A stretch of 64,000 nt of DNA, taken from assembly GCA_905250025.1 (NCBI GenBank), contig CAJNOJ010000058.1, positions 248,001-312,000 on the forward strand, given 5' to 3'. Below are positions 11,031 to 26,837 of the stretch, piece by piece (positions within the stretch are counted from its first letter, which is position 1; every line of letters starts with the position of its first letter). The notes under the pieces are model-generated. The model was not told where the DNA came from. It was given only the letters and a program-made list of their open reading frames with translations, and did not search any database. The translations under genes were made by a program, and so were the position numbers. Origin of the DNA: Adineta ricciae. Taxonomy: Eukaryota; Rotifera; Eurotatoria; Adinetida; Adinetidae.

Positions 11031-11911
11031 TCAGAGTTTTACTTTGTATGTGTCACATAATAGAGCAATAAGATCAGTTTGTGCTCGATCTTGGATTTCA
11101 TCTGTGTGATTTCCATTGAGTGTTACAAATGGTACAAAAGCGGTGGTCGGTTTGGTTTTTTCAGTTTGAACAGCATATGCATGTTGCAATTGATTTCCGA
11201 CTCGGCTAGTTGTGCAGGTTGAGATTTTTTCATAATCAAGACTGGCATTTTTAGCACATTGTATCGCCACAGTTTCCACATCACCAAATGTTGCGTCCAT
11301 GCAGTAGATGAAAGGCTATAACGAGACAAACGCCGTCTCTGGAATCTTTTTCTCACATATTCTCTCCTTACCATATGTTGACGAATGTCTGGATAAGATG
11401 CAATGGCGCACGTCTGCAAAGGCAAAGAAAATGAGAAACAATTTCGTCTAATTTGTCAAGTTTACATGAATAAGATTCGCATAGCATTCATCCGGACCAT
11501 GTTGACAGTAGAATTGATATAATTGAGTTTCAGGTCGATAGACTTCATGCGCGTTACCATACGGAACGAACGTTAAATTAACGATATCAGCAACAGCTTG
11601 ATAAGCGAACCAGACTTGAGTGATAGTGAATTGCCGGCAATCGGCGCATAGTGATTCATAATAAATCGTAAAATTAACACGATCGTTTGTTGAATTGCTC
11701 CATACAAACGTTGTGCATTGCTTTGTAACCTACTCAAGATAAAGTTTATTGCGAATAATTCAATAAGATAAATACGAACTCCGCAGGCAGCTGCGATTGC
11801 TTTTGTTCCACACCATTCAGCAGGTGAACTAGGACAGTTCACCGGCAGACCAACTATGTTCACAATGAAGCAAACGTAAAGAACAACGAGAGATCGAAAA
11901 AGGGTATGCAT
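11031..11911 (-). CDS. GILT (gamma-interferon-inducible lysosomal thiol reductase) family
   Basis: Secreted or lysosomal thiol reductase that reduces protein disulfides at low pH (family knowledge). Four exons: 11911-11780, 11729-11466, 11413-11372 and 11315-11031, giving 240 aa. A signal peptide starts at the ATG at 11911; another ATG lies 51 bases upstream in frame. The active-site motif is CADC (about residues 72-75) after NFTIYYESL. The GILT signature CQHGxxECxxNxxxxC is matched exactly by CQHGPDECYANLIHTC, with its last Cys supplied by the next exon. Several NxT/NxS sites are present. The first intron needs a weak donor (GTTCGT, 50 bp), because the nearby GTATTT donor breaks frame. Exon 3 is only 42 bases. 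Confidence 0.93.
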
Positions 11912-12317
11912 GATGACGATGATGTTGCAAGTGATAAATATGAAAATGTTGAATGTCTTCATAGATAAGAACTTGCCGATGACGTTGCAATGACATATCT
12001 TTCACATGTGACAGTTTTTCAGAAATTATACAAAGTTCAAAATATTATTTATTGATGCTTAATAATATTTTTTCATTGTTATTCAATTCATTTTTTTTCC
12101 TATATGATCCCATTGAATTGTTGATTTTTTTTGTCATCGACAATATTCCTGAAAGGAAAATAACTTTGAATTAAATGTCAATACGATTTTTTATTACTGA
12201 TCACTAGGCGAACCCTTACAGTACTCAGATTTGAATAAAACATCAATATGGTTTCATATTGTGCTTCTTTTGCATTCAAAACAACATATTGTAACAGTTG
12301 AATTATACCGGGTAGAG
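11912..12317. other. Divergent intergenic region
   Basis: Separates the minus-strand GILT gene from the plus-strand unknown gene and probably holds both promoters. An in-frame ATG at 11962 could extend the GILT signal peptide. No other gene seen. Confidence 0.4.
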
Positions 12318-13121
12318 ATGTTTTCAGAAACAGCTCCATCACATCTTTCTCAAGCAATTCTAACTGGAAACAAAATAGAGAAAAGATTCTATCAAACTCA
12401 CATTCTACCGATTGATCGTGAACGAAGGAAGATCCGACTAAATGCAGATCGTCATATGGAAACCTTCTTACATGTCACTCGTAAACGACATGAAACCTGG
12501 TATCGATACGACAAATATTTTCGCGATGCTCTGAAAAAAGAGAAAGATCGTCACGAAAAGCACAAGGAACGTTGCGGATCATCAACTAATCCAGTACATC
12601 AAAGTGTACCATCATTGATAACAATTAACTCGCTTCCCGACCGACGAACAAAAACAGAACAACGAACAAATCAGGTGTTACAAGCTGCACAAAAACTACT
12701 TGATCGTTCAGAAGCAACACGATCACAATCATCTCTGATTCAAAGTCGTCCGTCAACATCGTTAACTGGTTCGAAAAGTTTTATAACAAGAACAGCTAGA
12801 AGTTCATCTGCGTATTGTAGTGCAAGTTTAAACGTACCCATGACCCAATCGATCGATTTCGATGAATATACTCGTTTAATGAACGAATCCTTAGAATGTG
12901 AAACTTACAGTGGTTTTGTTGATCATTTTGTCAAGTTTCGTCCGGAATTTCGTGAACATTTTGCACAGTTTCATCAAGCCAATCAACGAGAACATGCCGT
13001 AGCAAAACTACGTTCACTTAATCAGACATACGCAAAACAAAGAGATCAACGTTATTATAATTTACTCACTAGTCTGACCGATTTTCGTTTGGAACAAAAA
13101 AGAAAAACGTACAAATATTAA
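12318..13121 (+). CDS. Unrecognised charged protein (267 aa)
   Basis: Single exon; the first ATG in the open frame is at 12318. The first 100 residues are highly charged and predicted helical (for example DRERRKIRLNAD and KKEKDRHEKHKERC), with regularly spaced aromatic residues (RHETWYRYDKYF). A Ser/Thr/Arg-rich low-complexity middle follows, then a second helical block (SGFVDHFVKFRPEFREHF). No signal peptide or membrane segment. The pattern resembles coiled-coil ciliary proteins, but I cannot name a family. It is convergent with CHMP2B, leaving 311 bases between the stops. Confidence 0.65.
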   Translation: MFSETAPSHLSQAILTGNKIEKRFYQTHILPIDRERRKIRLNADRHMETFLHVTRKRHETWYRYDKYFRDALKKEKDRHEKHKERCGSSTNPVHQSVPSLITINSLPDRRTKTEQRTNQVLQAAQKLLDRSEATRSQSSLIQSRPSTSLTGSKSFITRTARSSSAYCSASLNVPMTQSIDFDEYTRLMNESLECETYSGFVDHFVKFRPEFREHFAQFHQANQREHAVAKLRSLNQTYAKQRDQRYYNLLTSLTDFRLEQKRKTYKY

Positions 13122-13432
13122 AGATTAACTAAATGTCCCTTCTTTCTATTAACAATACAACTTCGTTCGTTCATTCATTGATTAATCCATGAAAATCTAC
13201 TACATTATTGCTTAAATTTAGTAACAGTATGAAAAAGATCGAAAAACCAATAACGATCTTTGTATTTACAATTAGATCTGTTGATCAGAATAAGCATTCC
13301 AAAAGAGGAAAGAAAACGATTAAAGAGCAAGATTATAAAAAAAAAAAGAAAAAAGATGATCATCTAAATGAGTTTTTATAGAAATCGATAGTGTGTTCTG
13401 TGTAAACGAATGAGAGTAGAGAAATGTCACAG
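13122..13432. other. Convergent intergenic region
   Basis: 3' flanks of the unknown gene and of CHMP2B. A/T-rich with an A-run at about 13337-13350. No gene seen. Confidence 0.4.
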
Positions 13433-14355
13433 TTAGGATTTGAGATTTGCTAACATTCGTTCAATCTCGGCGTCTTCGTTGTTGGCTTGTCGTCGATTCG
13501 ATATCATACCGGTGGCACCGGCAGGAACTCGTGGAGCAACAGCCATTTTTTCGTTGAATGAAATGCCGATTTCATCGAGAACTTGATTGACAATGGCATC
13601 TTCTTCATCTGAATCACCTTCTTGTCCGAAAGCAGCATCCAGTGTTTCTCCCACTAAAACGAAGAAAAGATGATAATCCTCGATAACGATCAGTCCGAGA
13701 ATCGACGTAATACATACTCATTTCTTCTTTGATACCCAGCTTCGTATGTTCCTGACCGAATTGCTGAGTAATTTTAGCCATTTTTTCTGGATTCATAACC
13801 TTATTCATCTTAGCCATGGTTTTAGCGGTAGCCTATAAATGATCGATGAGATAATTTTGTTCCGTACACGAACAAATCGTTTTCGTCACTAACCTGCATT
13901 GTATTGGCCATTCGTACATTCGAAGCCATCATTGTATTTTGTGTGGCTAAACCTTGTATTTGACTTGATGCTTGAAACGACTGTGCCTTTTGATTTCGTA
14001 TTTTAACCAATTGCTTTGCTAAGATCTCTACTGCCTAGTATAGATTTGTTCATTGAAGTGTAAATGGAAGTAAAAGCCAGCTCGTTCGTTACCTTTTTAT
14101 TGCCACCGGATGCATTTTTTCGAATTTCGTTTACCTTAAACAAAAATTAATACGAAAAGCGATATTAATATTAAATATTTACTATGCGCTGTTCTTCCGC
14201 TTCGAGTTTGTGACGATCGCGCACTAATTCCCGATCAGTTTTTCTCAACTCACGATTATGAGCCTTCGTTTGTTCTACAAGCAAATGCAAAAAACGTTTC
14301 CGGCTATGTTCACAAATGTCTTTTTCGTACCTGGTATAGATTTTCTGCCAAACAT
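13433..14355 (-). CDS. CHMP2B: CHMP2B-like ESCRT-III subunit (Vps2 family)
   Basis: Cytosolic ESCRT-III filament protein for membrane scission at endosomes and in cytokinesis; it recruits Vps4 (family knowledge). Six exons: 14355-14331, 14274-14183, 14134-14093, 14034-13894, 13832-13718 and 13653-13433, giving 211 aa (human 213). The N-terminus MFGRKSIP is shorter than usual and leads into EQTKAHNRELRKTDREL. AVEILAKQLVKIRNQKAQSF and IVNQVLDEIGISFNEKMAVA match CHMP2B better than CHMP2A. The C-terminal MIT-interacting motif is EIERMLANLKS, and an acidic stretch (GDSDEEDA) precedes it. The first exon is only 25 bases and sits right behind an acceptor-like CAG, 46 bases after the stop of the upstream gene. 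Confidence 0.95.
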
Positions 14356-14401
14356 GAATAATCTGAAAATGATAATAAAGGGATAGTTTAGTTTTCATTC
14401 A
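14356..14401 (-). promoter_or_regulatory. 46-base gap between two same-strand genes, with acceptor-like site
   Basis: Between the stop of the Arb2 gene and the ATG of CHMP2B the minus strand reads a short A/T-rich stretch, then TTATTATCATTTTCAG and seven bases before the ATG. This is a good 3' splice site with no donor in between. It fits a spliced-leader acceptor between two cistrons. Spliced-leader trans-splicing has been described in bdelloid rotifers. An alternative is cis-splicing from an unseen 5' exon. Confidence 0.5.
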
Positions 14402-15992
14402 TTAAAAAGTCGTTCTATCAATATTATGGTCAGATGGGAAAAAAAAGTTAAAAACTCCTTCGACACAGTATCCAGATGTGTATTCATGTTTAGGATGTCC
14501 AGCCGATACTTCTTGACACGCTGATCCATGTGAGAAATCGTAGACTGCATCCAACTCTGCTCCCATTGGTTCATCACTGGCAACAAAGTGAATAGCATGT
14601 AATTTGAGAAAATTTTTGATTTCATTCGATTCCAATGGCAAAACAGAATGAACTGAATCAGTAAATGCAACTTTCCATGGTTTTGTTAAAATATCATTTT
14701 GACGTTTACGCAGTAGAAACATTAGACCATCACCACCAGCTGAATGTGCAACAATATAGAACTTCTTCGCCGGACATTTTGAAATGACATTATCATATAC
14801 ATGAAGAACATGTTCACGGTTTGTCGATAAATTTGGAATTTTTGTTGTTAATGGAGAAGGAAGTGAATCGGGAGATAAATAATAAGAAATCAAGTCATTA
14901 TCAGACTCCGTTATCTTCTTGTCAACTGCTTGTGTATTTGTAACAGATGACTGTTGTTCGGTTGAATTTGTTTCACTATCACATAGTTGCTTTTCAACAT
15001 AACTTGTTTGATTTGGATTGAGAATAATCACAGATAAACCATGTTCCTTGGCTTTCTTCATGTACGGAAACATGCCTAAGAAAAGATGTTTGTCAAATGA
15101 TTTCTATCACGGAAGAATTCAGTATTTTGAAAATGCACTACACATCAATATTAAAAGATGTTCTTTCGATATGAATATCGGTTGCATTACAAACAACGAT
15201 CGAATGACTATACTCCTATCAGACGAAATATTCTTTGCGAAACTGGTCTACGTTCTTATGAAATACGATAAATGTAAAGAAGAAGCGCAGTAATAATATC
15301 TTTTCTCGAGTCATGAAAGAATTAAAAACATCGCGTTGTCAAATAGAAGATCACATACTTCCAATATCGAGTGATTCATTGATACAACATGAGCGTGCCC
15401 ATTGACCTGGACGTACAACACCAGAACCTTGAAGTAAAATCAAACAGCCGTTTTCATTTGTTTCAAAATCATTCGAAGTAAATATGTTGACTTGATCATG
15501 ATGATCATCTACATTTTCACTTTTTTCTGGCAACCAAATTTCTTTGTAATTCCATTGATCACTTTTCATTACCGATTGTATGTAAATATCTATACAAGCA
15601 CCCAATGCTTTGTAATGACGTTGGGAAAGAAAGACGAATTTTTCATTAGTTAAACTGTGAGTTAAATGATTGAAATCTTTGTACGAATAATTGAAGTCTT
15701 CAATTGACTTCGGTGTTTTTGTTTTCGGAATTGTTAGAAGAATATTATTAAGTCGACTTTGAAGATCTTTCGGTAGACGATCACGTTCAATTGGTTTATT
15801 ACAATAATTGCATAATAATTCTTGAAGAAATAACAAGCCTATACGTCCTCTTTCTATTTCTCCGGAAATTATCTTCGACCAGCACGGCTCACATAAACTA
15901 TCTTCCTTGTTTGGACAACATTGATGTAATGTCACTGAATCTTCCGCACATACTGGACATGTATCTGCTCTTTTAGTTAAAGAACAATCCAT
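14402..15992 (-). CDS. RING-like zinc finger fused to Arb2/FAM172A domain
   Basis: Two exons, 15992-15359 and 15075-14402, giving 435 aa with exact phase; the intron is 283 bp. Residues 12-64 hold Cys pairs CPVC, CC, CEPC and CNYC plus His23, spaced like a degenerate RING or zinc-binding finger. From about residue 95 an Arb2-type alpha/beta-hydrolase-like domain follows: GSGVVRPGQWARS and INESLDIGSMF, VIILNPNQ, and AHSAGGDG with a candidate nucleophile Ser near 323. Arb2 acts in heterochromatin silencing in fission yeast, and FAM172A is its animal relative (family knowledge). A low-complexity insert (DSETNSTEQQSS) sits between two strands of the domain. The finger and the start of the Arb2 domain are in one uninterrupted exon, so the fusion does not depend on a splice guess. 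The ATG follows immediately on an acceptor-like TTTATTCTAG. Confidence 0.88.
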
Positions 15993-16299
15993 CTAGAATA
16001 AAAGAAGAAAAACCGTGGAAAAGAATTCTTGTTTTGCTTGAGGAACGAACGAAAAATAAAAGATCAAACAAAATCGATGTGTACTCTATGACAAAGTGTC
16101 TTTGTTTGTCTTATTCTACATAACACACTCTCGCACTCTTTTCAATGATGATCGGTGTTTTTTTCTTTCAAACGTTCACTTTGTTTGCCATTTTGTTCGC
16201 CGTTGAACATTTCATGATTTCAATCATATGAACTGATGTATGTATATAGATTTGAAGTTATTTTTTCTTATCCTTATTATTGATTGTTTGAATTTGCAA
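15993..16299 (-). other. Gap between UPF1 stop and Arb2-gene ATG
   Basis: 307 bases; no coding sequence seen. It ends in TTTTTCTTCTTTTATTCTAG directly at the ATG of the downstream gene, again a strong acceptor-like site. Confidence 0.45.
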
Positions 16300-20458
<4,159 letters not shown>

Positions 20459-20876
20459 AGTTTTCGAATCCCGAATGAATTTCGGACAGGCGAGGATGAA
20501 TAAGTTTTCAGGTTGAAAACGAGAACAAGAAAATATTTATTTTTGATGATGATGAATAAATGAATAAAAAAAAAAGTTGAAAATGATTCATCAGTTCTGA
20601 CATAAATCTAGAAACAGATCGAATCAGGTAACCAATGAGAATAGATCCAAATGAGTAATAAGTTTTTGCCAACGACTGAAAAGCAATGTGAGATTTTTTC
20701 ACGGATCGAAATCAATTCTTCAGCTAAATTTTATCGAAAATCAATTATTAATTAAAATGTACACGAGCGCCATCTGTCGAAAGGGTTATAAAAAAAAACA
20801 CGCCCGCTTTCGTGCCTGCTGATATTTAACAGATTCTTCGAATTTATTAAATATGATACAATTGAAAAAGATCGGA
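20459..20876. other. Intergenic, 0.4 kb
   Basis: Promoter side of UPF1 and 3' side of the knottin-like gene. Low-complexity A-runs; a stretch near 20762-20780 (cgccatctgtcg) resembles one near 8311-8320 (gccatctgtcgg). No gene seen. Confidence 0.4.
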
Positions 20877-21167
20877 TTAATAACAAGTTTTCTTATAGCA
20901 CATTTGTGAACAACATTGATTATTATTTGAACACCATGCACCTGGACAATAACAGCCGAATCCCACGCCGATAAACGGACTTATTTTCGAGTCACATTGA
21001 AAGTGTGTCCAAACAGTTCCGGGCATTGATGCAATTCCGTCTTGTTGTTGATTTGGATGAAAACGTGAGTGTTTGTCTGATTTCTTGTGAAAAAATAAGA
21101 CGGTTCCATTCGATGACGATGGAGTTCGAAGAAATAATAGAAGCAAACTTAAGAACAAGATTTTCAT
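20877..21167 (-). CDS. Secreted knottin-like Cys-rich peptide precursor (96 aa)
   Basis: The ATG at 21167 starts a clear signal peptide (MKILFLSLLLLFLRTPSSSNG). A basic spacer with His/Gln follows. The C-terminal domain has eight Cys in the order C-x(15)-CYC-x4-C-x5-CC-x3-C-x4-C. The CC-x3-C-x4-C ending is the inhibitor-cystine-knot pattern, shared by antimicrobial, protease-inhibitor and venom-type peptides of many animals. Role is unknown; nothing here shows toxicity. The open frame continues upstream to 21575, but that part looks like 5' flank, so the shorter start is preferred. No intron. Confidence 0.7.
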   Translation of the reverse strand: MKILFLSLLLLFLRTPSSSNGTVLFFHKKSDKHSRFHPNQQQDGIASMPGTVWTHFQCDSKISPFIGVGFGCYCPGAWCSNNNQCCSQMCYKKTCY

Positions 21168-21752
21168 GTATAAAATAATGACATTCGAAATCATCGTTTG
21201 AGAATACCCATGTAAGTCTTCTTGTCTGATTCGTATATTGGAATCTAAATGGGTGAAGAACTGAATCGATGTGTAGAGAAAAATACGCGAGAAAAGGGAA
21301 ATTCTAAGTGGTGTTGAATTGTTTTCTACTAAATAGAATCTATGCCAAGGTATGAAGAAAGTCTTGCTCTTTTTTTTGCCATTCATACTCCCTCCGATTA
21401 ATAATCTCTTAGAGCACTCAAACAATAATATCGAAGAGAAAGAACAATTCCGATACTCTTCGTAAGTCAGGAAAAAGAAGTTAGGAGATGTATATGAAAT
21501 TAATAGTTCATGATTAGGAGAAGGAGAAGAAAATCGATGATTAGATCCGGTTTCATTCGACAAGTGTAAGTTCATGGTTAATTAGATCTTTCACATTGAG
21601 AGATGACTTTTTTCCGCCCATTCGATCAAGATATTTGCCAGAAGAAAACTGTCTGCAAATCACATCAATCGTTCAATTGAAATGATTTATTCGAAAACGA
21701 AACGATTACATGGTACAAACAAAAAGCTAACAAGAACCGCTCGAGTTGAATT
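21168..21752. other. Intergenic, 0.6 kb
   Basis: Upstream of the knottin-like gene and downstream of the third GPCR gene. The open frame running through 21168-21575 lacks any domain and is judged chance. Confidence 0.4.
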
Positions 21753-23775
21753 TCATAGAAAATTTGCCGTTGTTGATGTAGGCAAATGTTCACGATAATT
21801 TCGACAGCGAGACAAAACTTTCATTAATTCACGACGAAATTTCATTCCACAAAATGAATACAAGAAAAAATTTATCGAATAAGATAAATACGATACATGC
21901 TGAGTGATAATCATAACGATATAAAATATATCTAAAAAGCTGATTTTAGATCTCGCCGGAGATTCTCGCAAGAACATCGGCGTCGGTGTGGTTAATATAA
22001 AACTCAAGTTTGTCTCTTCGGTTGTATAAAATGTTGAATTCAATAGTAACAATGATGATGATGATGATGATGCCGAATTGGCAATATATCCGATGATCTG
22101 CGAACTTATTGTACATATGTGCCATGGAGCATTTAGTAATAGGAAACAAGTTGATACTAAGATAAGCATGCGTGTAACACGATGCGATTGAGCATGAGAA
22201 CGAGTTGTTGAACGAATGGATGCACCGCGACGTATACGTGTGCTAACTGATAAATACTTCGCATTCGATACTCCATTTGTTCTGAATTGATAGATGGTTT
22301 GATGCTAAAAGAACGTAGATCATTCTGGACGTGAGCTAATAACTTAACAGGAAACTTTTTTTATGCTATAAAAAGACTACTTCAAGAAAAGTCAATTAGA
22401 CAGAAGAAAAAGCCTTGGATAATGTGCTCTTTTTTCTCATATATACAGGACATTGAGTGGAATACACGTGCCTGACATATCTCTACTCACTAAATATAAA
22501 TACACTCATCAAAATGATCGTTTGATTCTAATAGACTCAGCTACACCCTTGCCATTCTCCCACGTCAAGTTTCTATTTTGGAAGACTGCTAATTGATCTT
22601 GAGCAGACGTCATGAATGACACCCCCATACATATTGTTCGATGTTTTCATGATTATTTAACAGGAAATACATGTTTTTCTTCCTGAAAAACCTCTAATCA
22701 TTTTCCTATCGAAATGAAAATCTGTCAATATTCATGCTGAATCAACTTTCCGTTTCTTCTAAAGCTGACAACTTGTTTTTTTTCTCCTTCATATTCATAA
22801 ATAATCGATTAGAACACAAATCATTAAACGATTTCGATGAAAGACTCTATTACTACAGACAAAAGTGACATTTTCTCGCTCATGCGAAAGAGATATGACT
22901 TCACTTAGGAAAGAAAATAAAAAGCCAACTTAGAAAGTATCTGTTCAGAAATAGAATATGTCATTTTGACAAAATGCACCTTACCTTTGGATTCAACGCA
23001 ATATTCAGCTCCGACGATCGGGATTGCGAGTCGAATGAGATCGATGATTTCTTGCGATTATTCAAAGGTAACGGATCTCGTTTGGTTCGTTTATTAATCG
23101 ATGACAATTGTTGATTCTTTCGCGAAGTTTTTCTCAAATGAAAGATAATTAATAAATTCAATGTTGCAATAATAATGAATGGAATGACAAATGATGATAA
23201 CGCGTCTGATATAAACCAATTTGAGGCTAATTGTTCTTGGCAATTGTCATATCGGTTATTCATGATGAGTAATAAACAGTATGATACGCCGAATAGAATA
23301 ATCAGTGATTCAATAACATAGTGCAAGATGTGAACGTTCTTCTCCATGAATACACTTAAAGGAAATCGTACAGCAATGAAACGTTGAATAGTAAAATGTG
23401 CAGTAAAACAAGCCGATAATAATTCCGCTAGATGAGAACAAAACGATAAGAATCGACAGAAACTATCTGAATTTAAACCGCTCAATTTATTTATACAAAA
23501 CGACACAAGTGTTAGATTGAATAGAAGGTCTGCTGCACCTAAAGCACACAAGTTTGCTTTTACATTTTCATCACGTTTAACTACTTACCGAGTGCAATTA
23601 ATGTACAATTATTGAAATTTTTCGTCAGAGATCGTTTAGACAACATAATGATAGTAAGTACGTTACCGGCAATACCAATTGATGGAATAATGATAATATA
23701 AGGAATAGAAATCTGCGTTAACGTTTTCTGTACATACTCCATCGTACTTATTGGTGAAGTGCTACTATTTGACAT
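21753..23775 (-). CDS. Rhodopsin-like 7TM receptor with a 680-bp intron
   Basis: Peptide-receptor-like GPCR of the plasma membrane. Exons 23775-23589, 23538-22985 and 22304-21753 give 430 aa with exact phase. Exon 1 holds a glycosylated N-terminus and TM1 (GIAGNVLTI). Exon 2 holds TM2-TM5; the DRY position reads TIQRFIAVRFPL. A long basic ICL3 follows (SRKNQQLSSINKRTKRD). Exon 3 continues ICL3 with Arg-rich sequence and gives TM6 (with the Pro of LLLNAPWHI) and TM7 (INFFLYSFCGMKFRREL), typical of FMRFamide/TRH-type receptors. The third exon was found by needing a phase-0 acceptor (TTCTTTTAG at 22305). The 680-bp intron is the longest here and has no visible coding content. Confidence 0.85.
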
Positions 23776-24140
23776 GCTAATTGTTAATTCGTTATAAATG
23801 AAAAATACTTATAACATTTAATCTAAATAGATACAAAGAAAGTCTTTTTTCTTAAACAATAGTTCAATCTCGAATTTAGTATTCGATGTTTGATTAAGAC
23901 GAAAGTCAAGTCGTCCTTATTACATTTACTAATGCTACTGCTCATTATGATCTGACCCTACTCACTGTCATGTCAAATTAGAATATGAATTCGTTGAGAA
24001 AAAACTGTCTATATCGATGTAACAATCGATTTCGACGCCTCTTCACTCACCATATGTTAAGGAAAAAAGCAATGAACGACATTTTGTTAGTAAAATTACA
24101 AAGTAATTCTTCATGCGTTGAAAATACTATATTCCCGTTT

Positions 24141-24175
24141 TTTCTCTCTTCTTCTTCTTCTTCTTCTCTCTCTTC
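24141..24175 (+). repeat. TTC/TC microsatellite
   Basis: Simple-sequence repeat of ctt and ct units in non-coding DNA. Confidence 0.8.
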
Positions 24176-25188
24176 TACTTTTAGTAGATAATTATGCACT
24201 TTCCGCAAAGAGAAAAAATAATAGAAATGTTTGTGTATTCGTCTTTTAATAAGAAAATATGTCAAAATTATCGTAATAGAAAAGTTAATCATCTGAATAT
24301 GAATATTTGCGCAAGCTAAAACGTGATTTGACAAGGTTTGAAGACAGGAAGGAGAGAGAGAAAAACACAGAACTCATGGATGCTTGCCCTATACACATCG
24401 AGTTATATGGTGCAACTATCGGATAAATATACTGAATTCCAATAACATCACGCGTCGTTCGCTTTTCTCAAGTTATAAATGTCAACTAAACATGTTCAGA
24501 ATGCATATATGCTAATCTTTTGCCTTTTAGACAAATAATACACTTTAAAAAATATAGGATCTTCTTTCGCATAGTAAAAAAACTCAACATTTCTGTTCTC
24601 TGAGGAAACATATCGTTGAGGAAACATTAGATTAACATATGCCACTTACCAACTCATAAAAAAAACAAAGAAGCATATGTCATGGAGCATTTTTTTCCCT
24701 CTACACATAGAGATCTCCCGGTTTCTCTACTCGAATATTAAAAGGTTTCAAATTGATTAGAAACTGTCGTGAATATGAGCAGCGCAGAAACACCAATGTT
24801 ATTTATTTATTTTTAAACTAGTTCATACATGATATTTGCATTATTTCAATTACACGACTTCTTATTCTACCATCCGACTGACAACGCGCCTACCTTGTGA
24901 TTAAATATTTTTCTTATTCTTGTTATTTCATCAAAAATTTATCTTTCGTCTTTCCTCAGTGATCCTCACCTCCGAACGATTTTGGCTGATAATTTATGTA
25001 GAAAACAACCTGAACAGGCATTGAAGATACTAGAGACAAAATAGATTCAAGGATCTATCGTGATGTTCGTGACCTTCGTTTATTCCCAACTGACACGATT
25101 TGACAAAGTTTTAGTTCCGCTCAGACAGAACATCTTCCAAAAATATTCTGAGGAACTTTTGAATCATTTTAATAAGTAGATGTAACAA

Positions 25189-25212
25189 ACGACGACGACG
25201 ACGACGACGACG
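25189..25212 (+). repeat. (ACG)8 microsatellite
   Basis: Eight perfect acg units; GC-rich against an AT-rich surrounding. Confidence 0.9.
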
Positions 25213-26040
25213 ATTGAGAGGCGTATTGAGCTAGATTCTATTTTTAAACAACTCTGTCAGGTCGATGGTACCTTTGAAGCATGCAATATGATTGCAACTA
25301 TTCGTAGTTTTTATTAGGTTTGACATGTGCTTTTTCTATTATTCATGAGAAAATCATCTCTTGTTTCATTTATCATCCTTCATTCCAGACTTATGAATGT
25401 CTGCTATGAAACTCCAACAATGTCGATTTAATCTGAGTACAACGACTTGAACTTATGTTTCTTTGTTTTTTAATATAAACTAAACTTTATTTCATGAGAA
25501 CATTTCTCGTCAAATTCAAATTTTCCTCCCACTCTCGCTGGTGTGAGTTTTTTTAGCTTCTAGATGATAACAATAGATTAAATACTAAATGGGTGCCACA
25601 TTCTCAGAAGTCATGACCTGTACACCCTCTTGATTGTAGTCTTCTTCGTTTATATTAATGATAATATTCATGACAAAATAATGTCATGTGTGCTTACCCA
25701 TTCGAATAAACTGTTCCCTGTGTTCATTCTTTATTCATTCAAGTATGTGCGTGTAAAGGAAGAACATTTTTCCGCTATCGTCAGATTCAAACTGACGATC
25801 GTGGTTTTAAGGAATGAACCCAAATTAACACGTATACCCAATCAGGCATTAAAAAAGTAAAATTTTCTCGTTATGCTGAGAATACATTCAACGATTATGT
25901 CTCGCGTTGACTTCTTTGATGCAATCAAAGTAATTCGTTTGAACTTTTAACAGATTTTATTCATTATTTGAATCTAATATCTATTTTCATGACAGGAACA
26001 CACTACTCTCCTAGACATATGATTATGAACACAAAAATGA

Positions 26041-26770
26041 TTATACTACGAAGCGAACGCTTTCCATGATGTTCAGGAGTTCATCTCTTTCATTGTTGTT
26101 TTGATATGTCATTGTAAATGTGAATAGATACCCATTTGGACTGCTTCGGATGTATTGAATTTGATTCACAGTTACCGAATTACTTAATTGAACCTCTGAT
26201 TTTTGTTCAACGTATTTGAATCCGTTCATATCGATCTCCTGACATCCACCTGCCCGTGTTACATTCATATCCGTAACGAGATTAACAAGATCAACACTGA
26301 ATATATCGCAGTTGTTCTGTAGGAGTCCGTCGCGTGTGACATTTTGAACGATTCCGATAAAGTTGGCGTTAACTGACCCATTATCAATACCAAATTGATA
26401 GTGCGAGAATCCGAAGAGAGGAATTAAGTAATTAGGCGGGATTGTTTCATCATGACCAGTAATATTGCTAATTTGACTTAGAATCGGTGACGCAATATTC
26501 TGAATAAAAGTGGCAAATATTTCCGTGTTGATTGTATGCCATGATTCTGGCTTTTCTGCTGTCACATTGAAGTATTTGTTCTCATAGATATTGCCATAAG
26601 TATTTTTAGTTTCAAAGAGTGAACCTTGATTGTTGGTCGATACAGCTATTGTAAAACAAATTCGATGGAGTATATTGCACTCTCCACTTTTAGTACTTAC
26701 GAATAGGATTACTTGCACTATATTGTACAAGGACTGCAGTGACGAAAAGTACAAAGAAGTGTCGAGCCAT
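26041..26770 (-). CDS. Secreted glycoprotein, first of a tandem pair
   Basis: Exons 26770-26701 and 26645-26041 give 224 aa (50-60-bp class intron with GTAAGT donor). Signal peptide MARHFFVLFVTAVLVQYSA, then a beta-rich domain with at least seven N-glycosylation sites (NVT, NIT, NGS, NVT, NVT, NGY excluded). There are only a few Cys. The C-terminal part MNGFKYVEQ followed about 30 residues later by NGYLFTFTMTYQN is shared with the broken neighbour downstream. No named family is recognised. A TATAAATA box lies 56-67 bases upstream of the ATG. Confidence 0.8.
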
Positions 26771-26825
26771 GTCGTTTCAACCAGTTTATCTATTCAGAAT
26801 GTATCCAGCCGTCTATTATTTAACA

Positions 26826-26837
26826 GATATTTATATA
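26826..26837 (-). promoter_or_regulatory. TATA box of the secreted glycoprotein gene
   Basis: The minus strand reads TATATAAATATC, 56 bases upstream of the ATG: a good TATA match at a plausible distance. Confidence 0.55.

Larger units (their letters stand above)
23776..26040. other. Long intergenic region, 2.3 kb
   Basis: No gene is supported. It contains a CTT/CT-rich microsatellite and an (ACG)n repeat (entered separately). Around 24955-25060 on + there is a short stretch that reads like coding sequence but is broken by stops; no family recognised. Confidence 0.4.

Noticed and set aside
21168..21575. N-terminal extension of the knottin-like peptide
   Set aside because: No domain, and it would bury a perfect signal peptide inside the protein.
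24955..25220. Possible coding remnant before the (ACG)8 repeat
   Set aside because: Only short stretches look protein-like, and stops occur in every frame.
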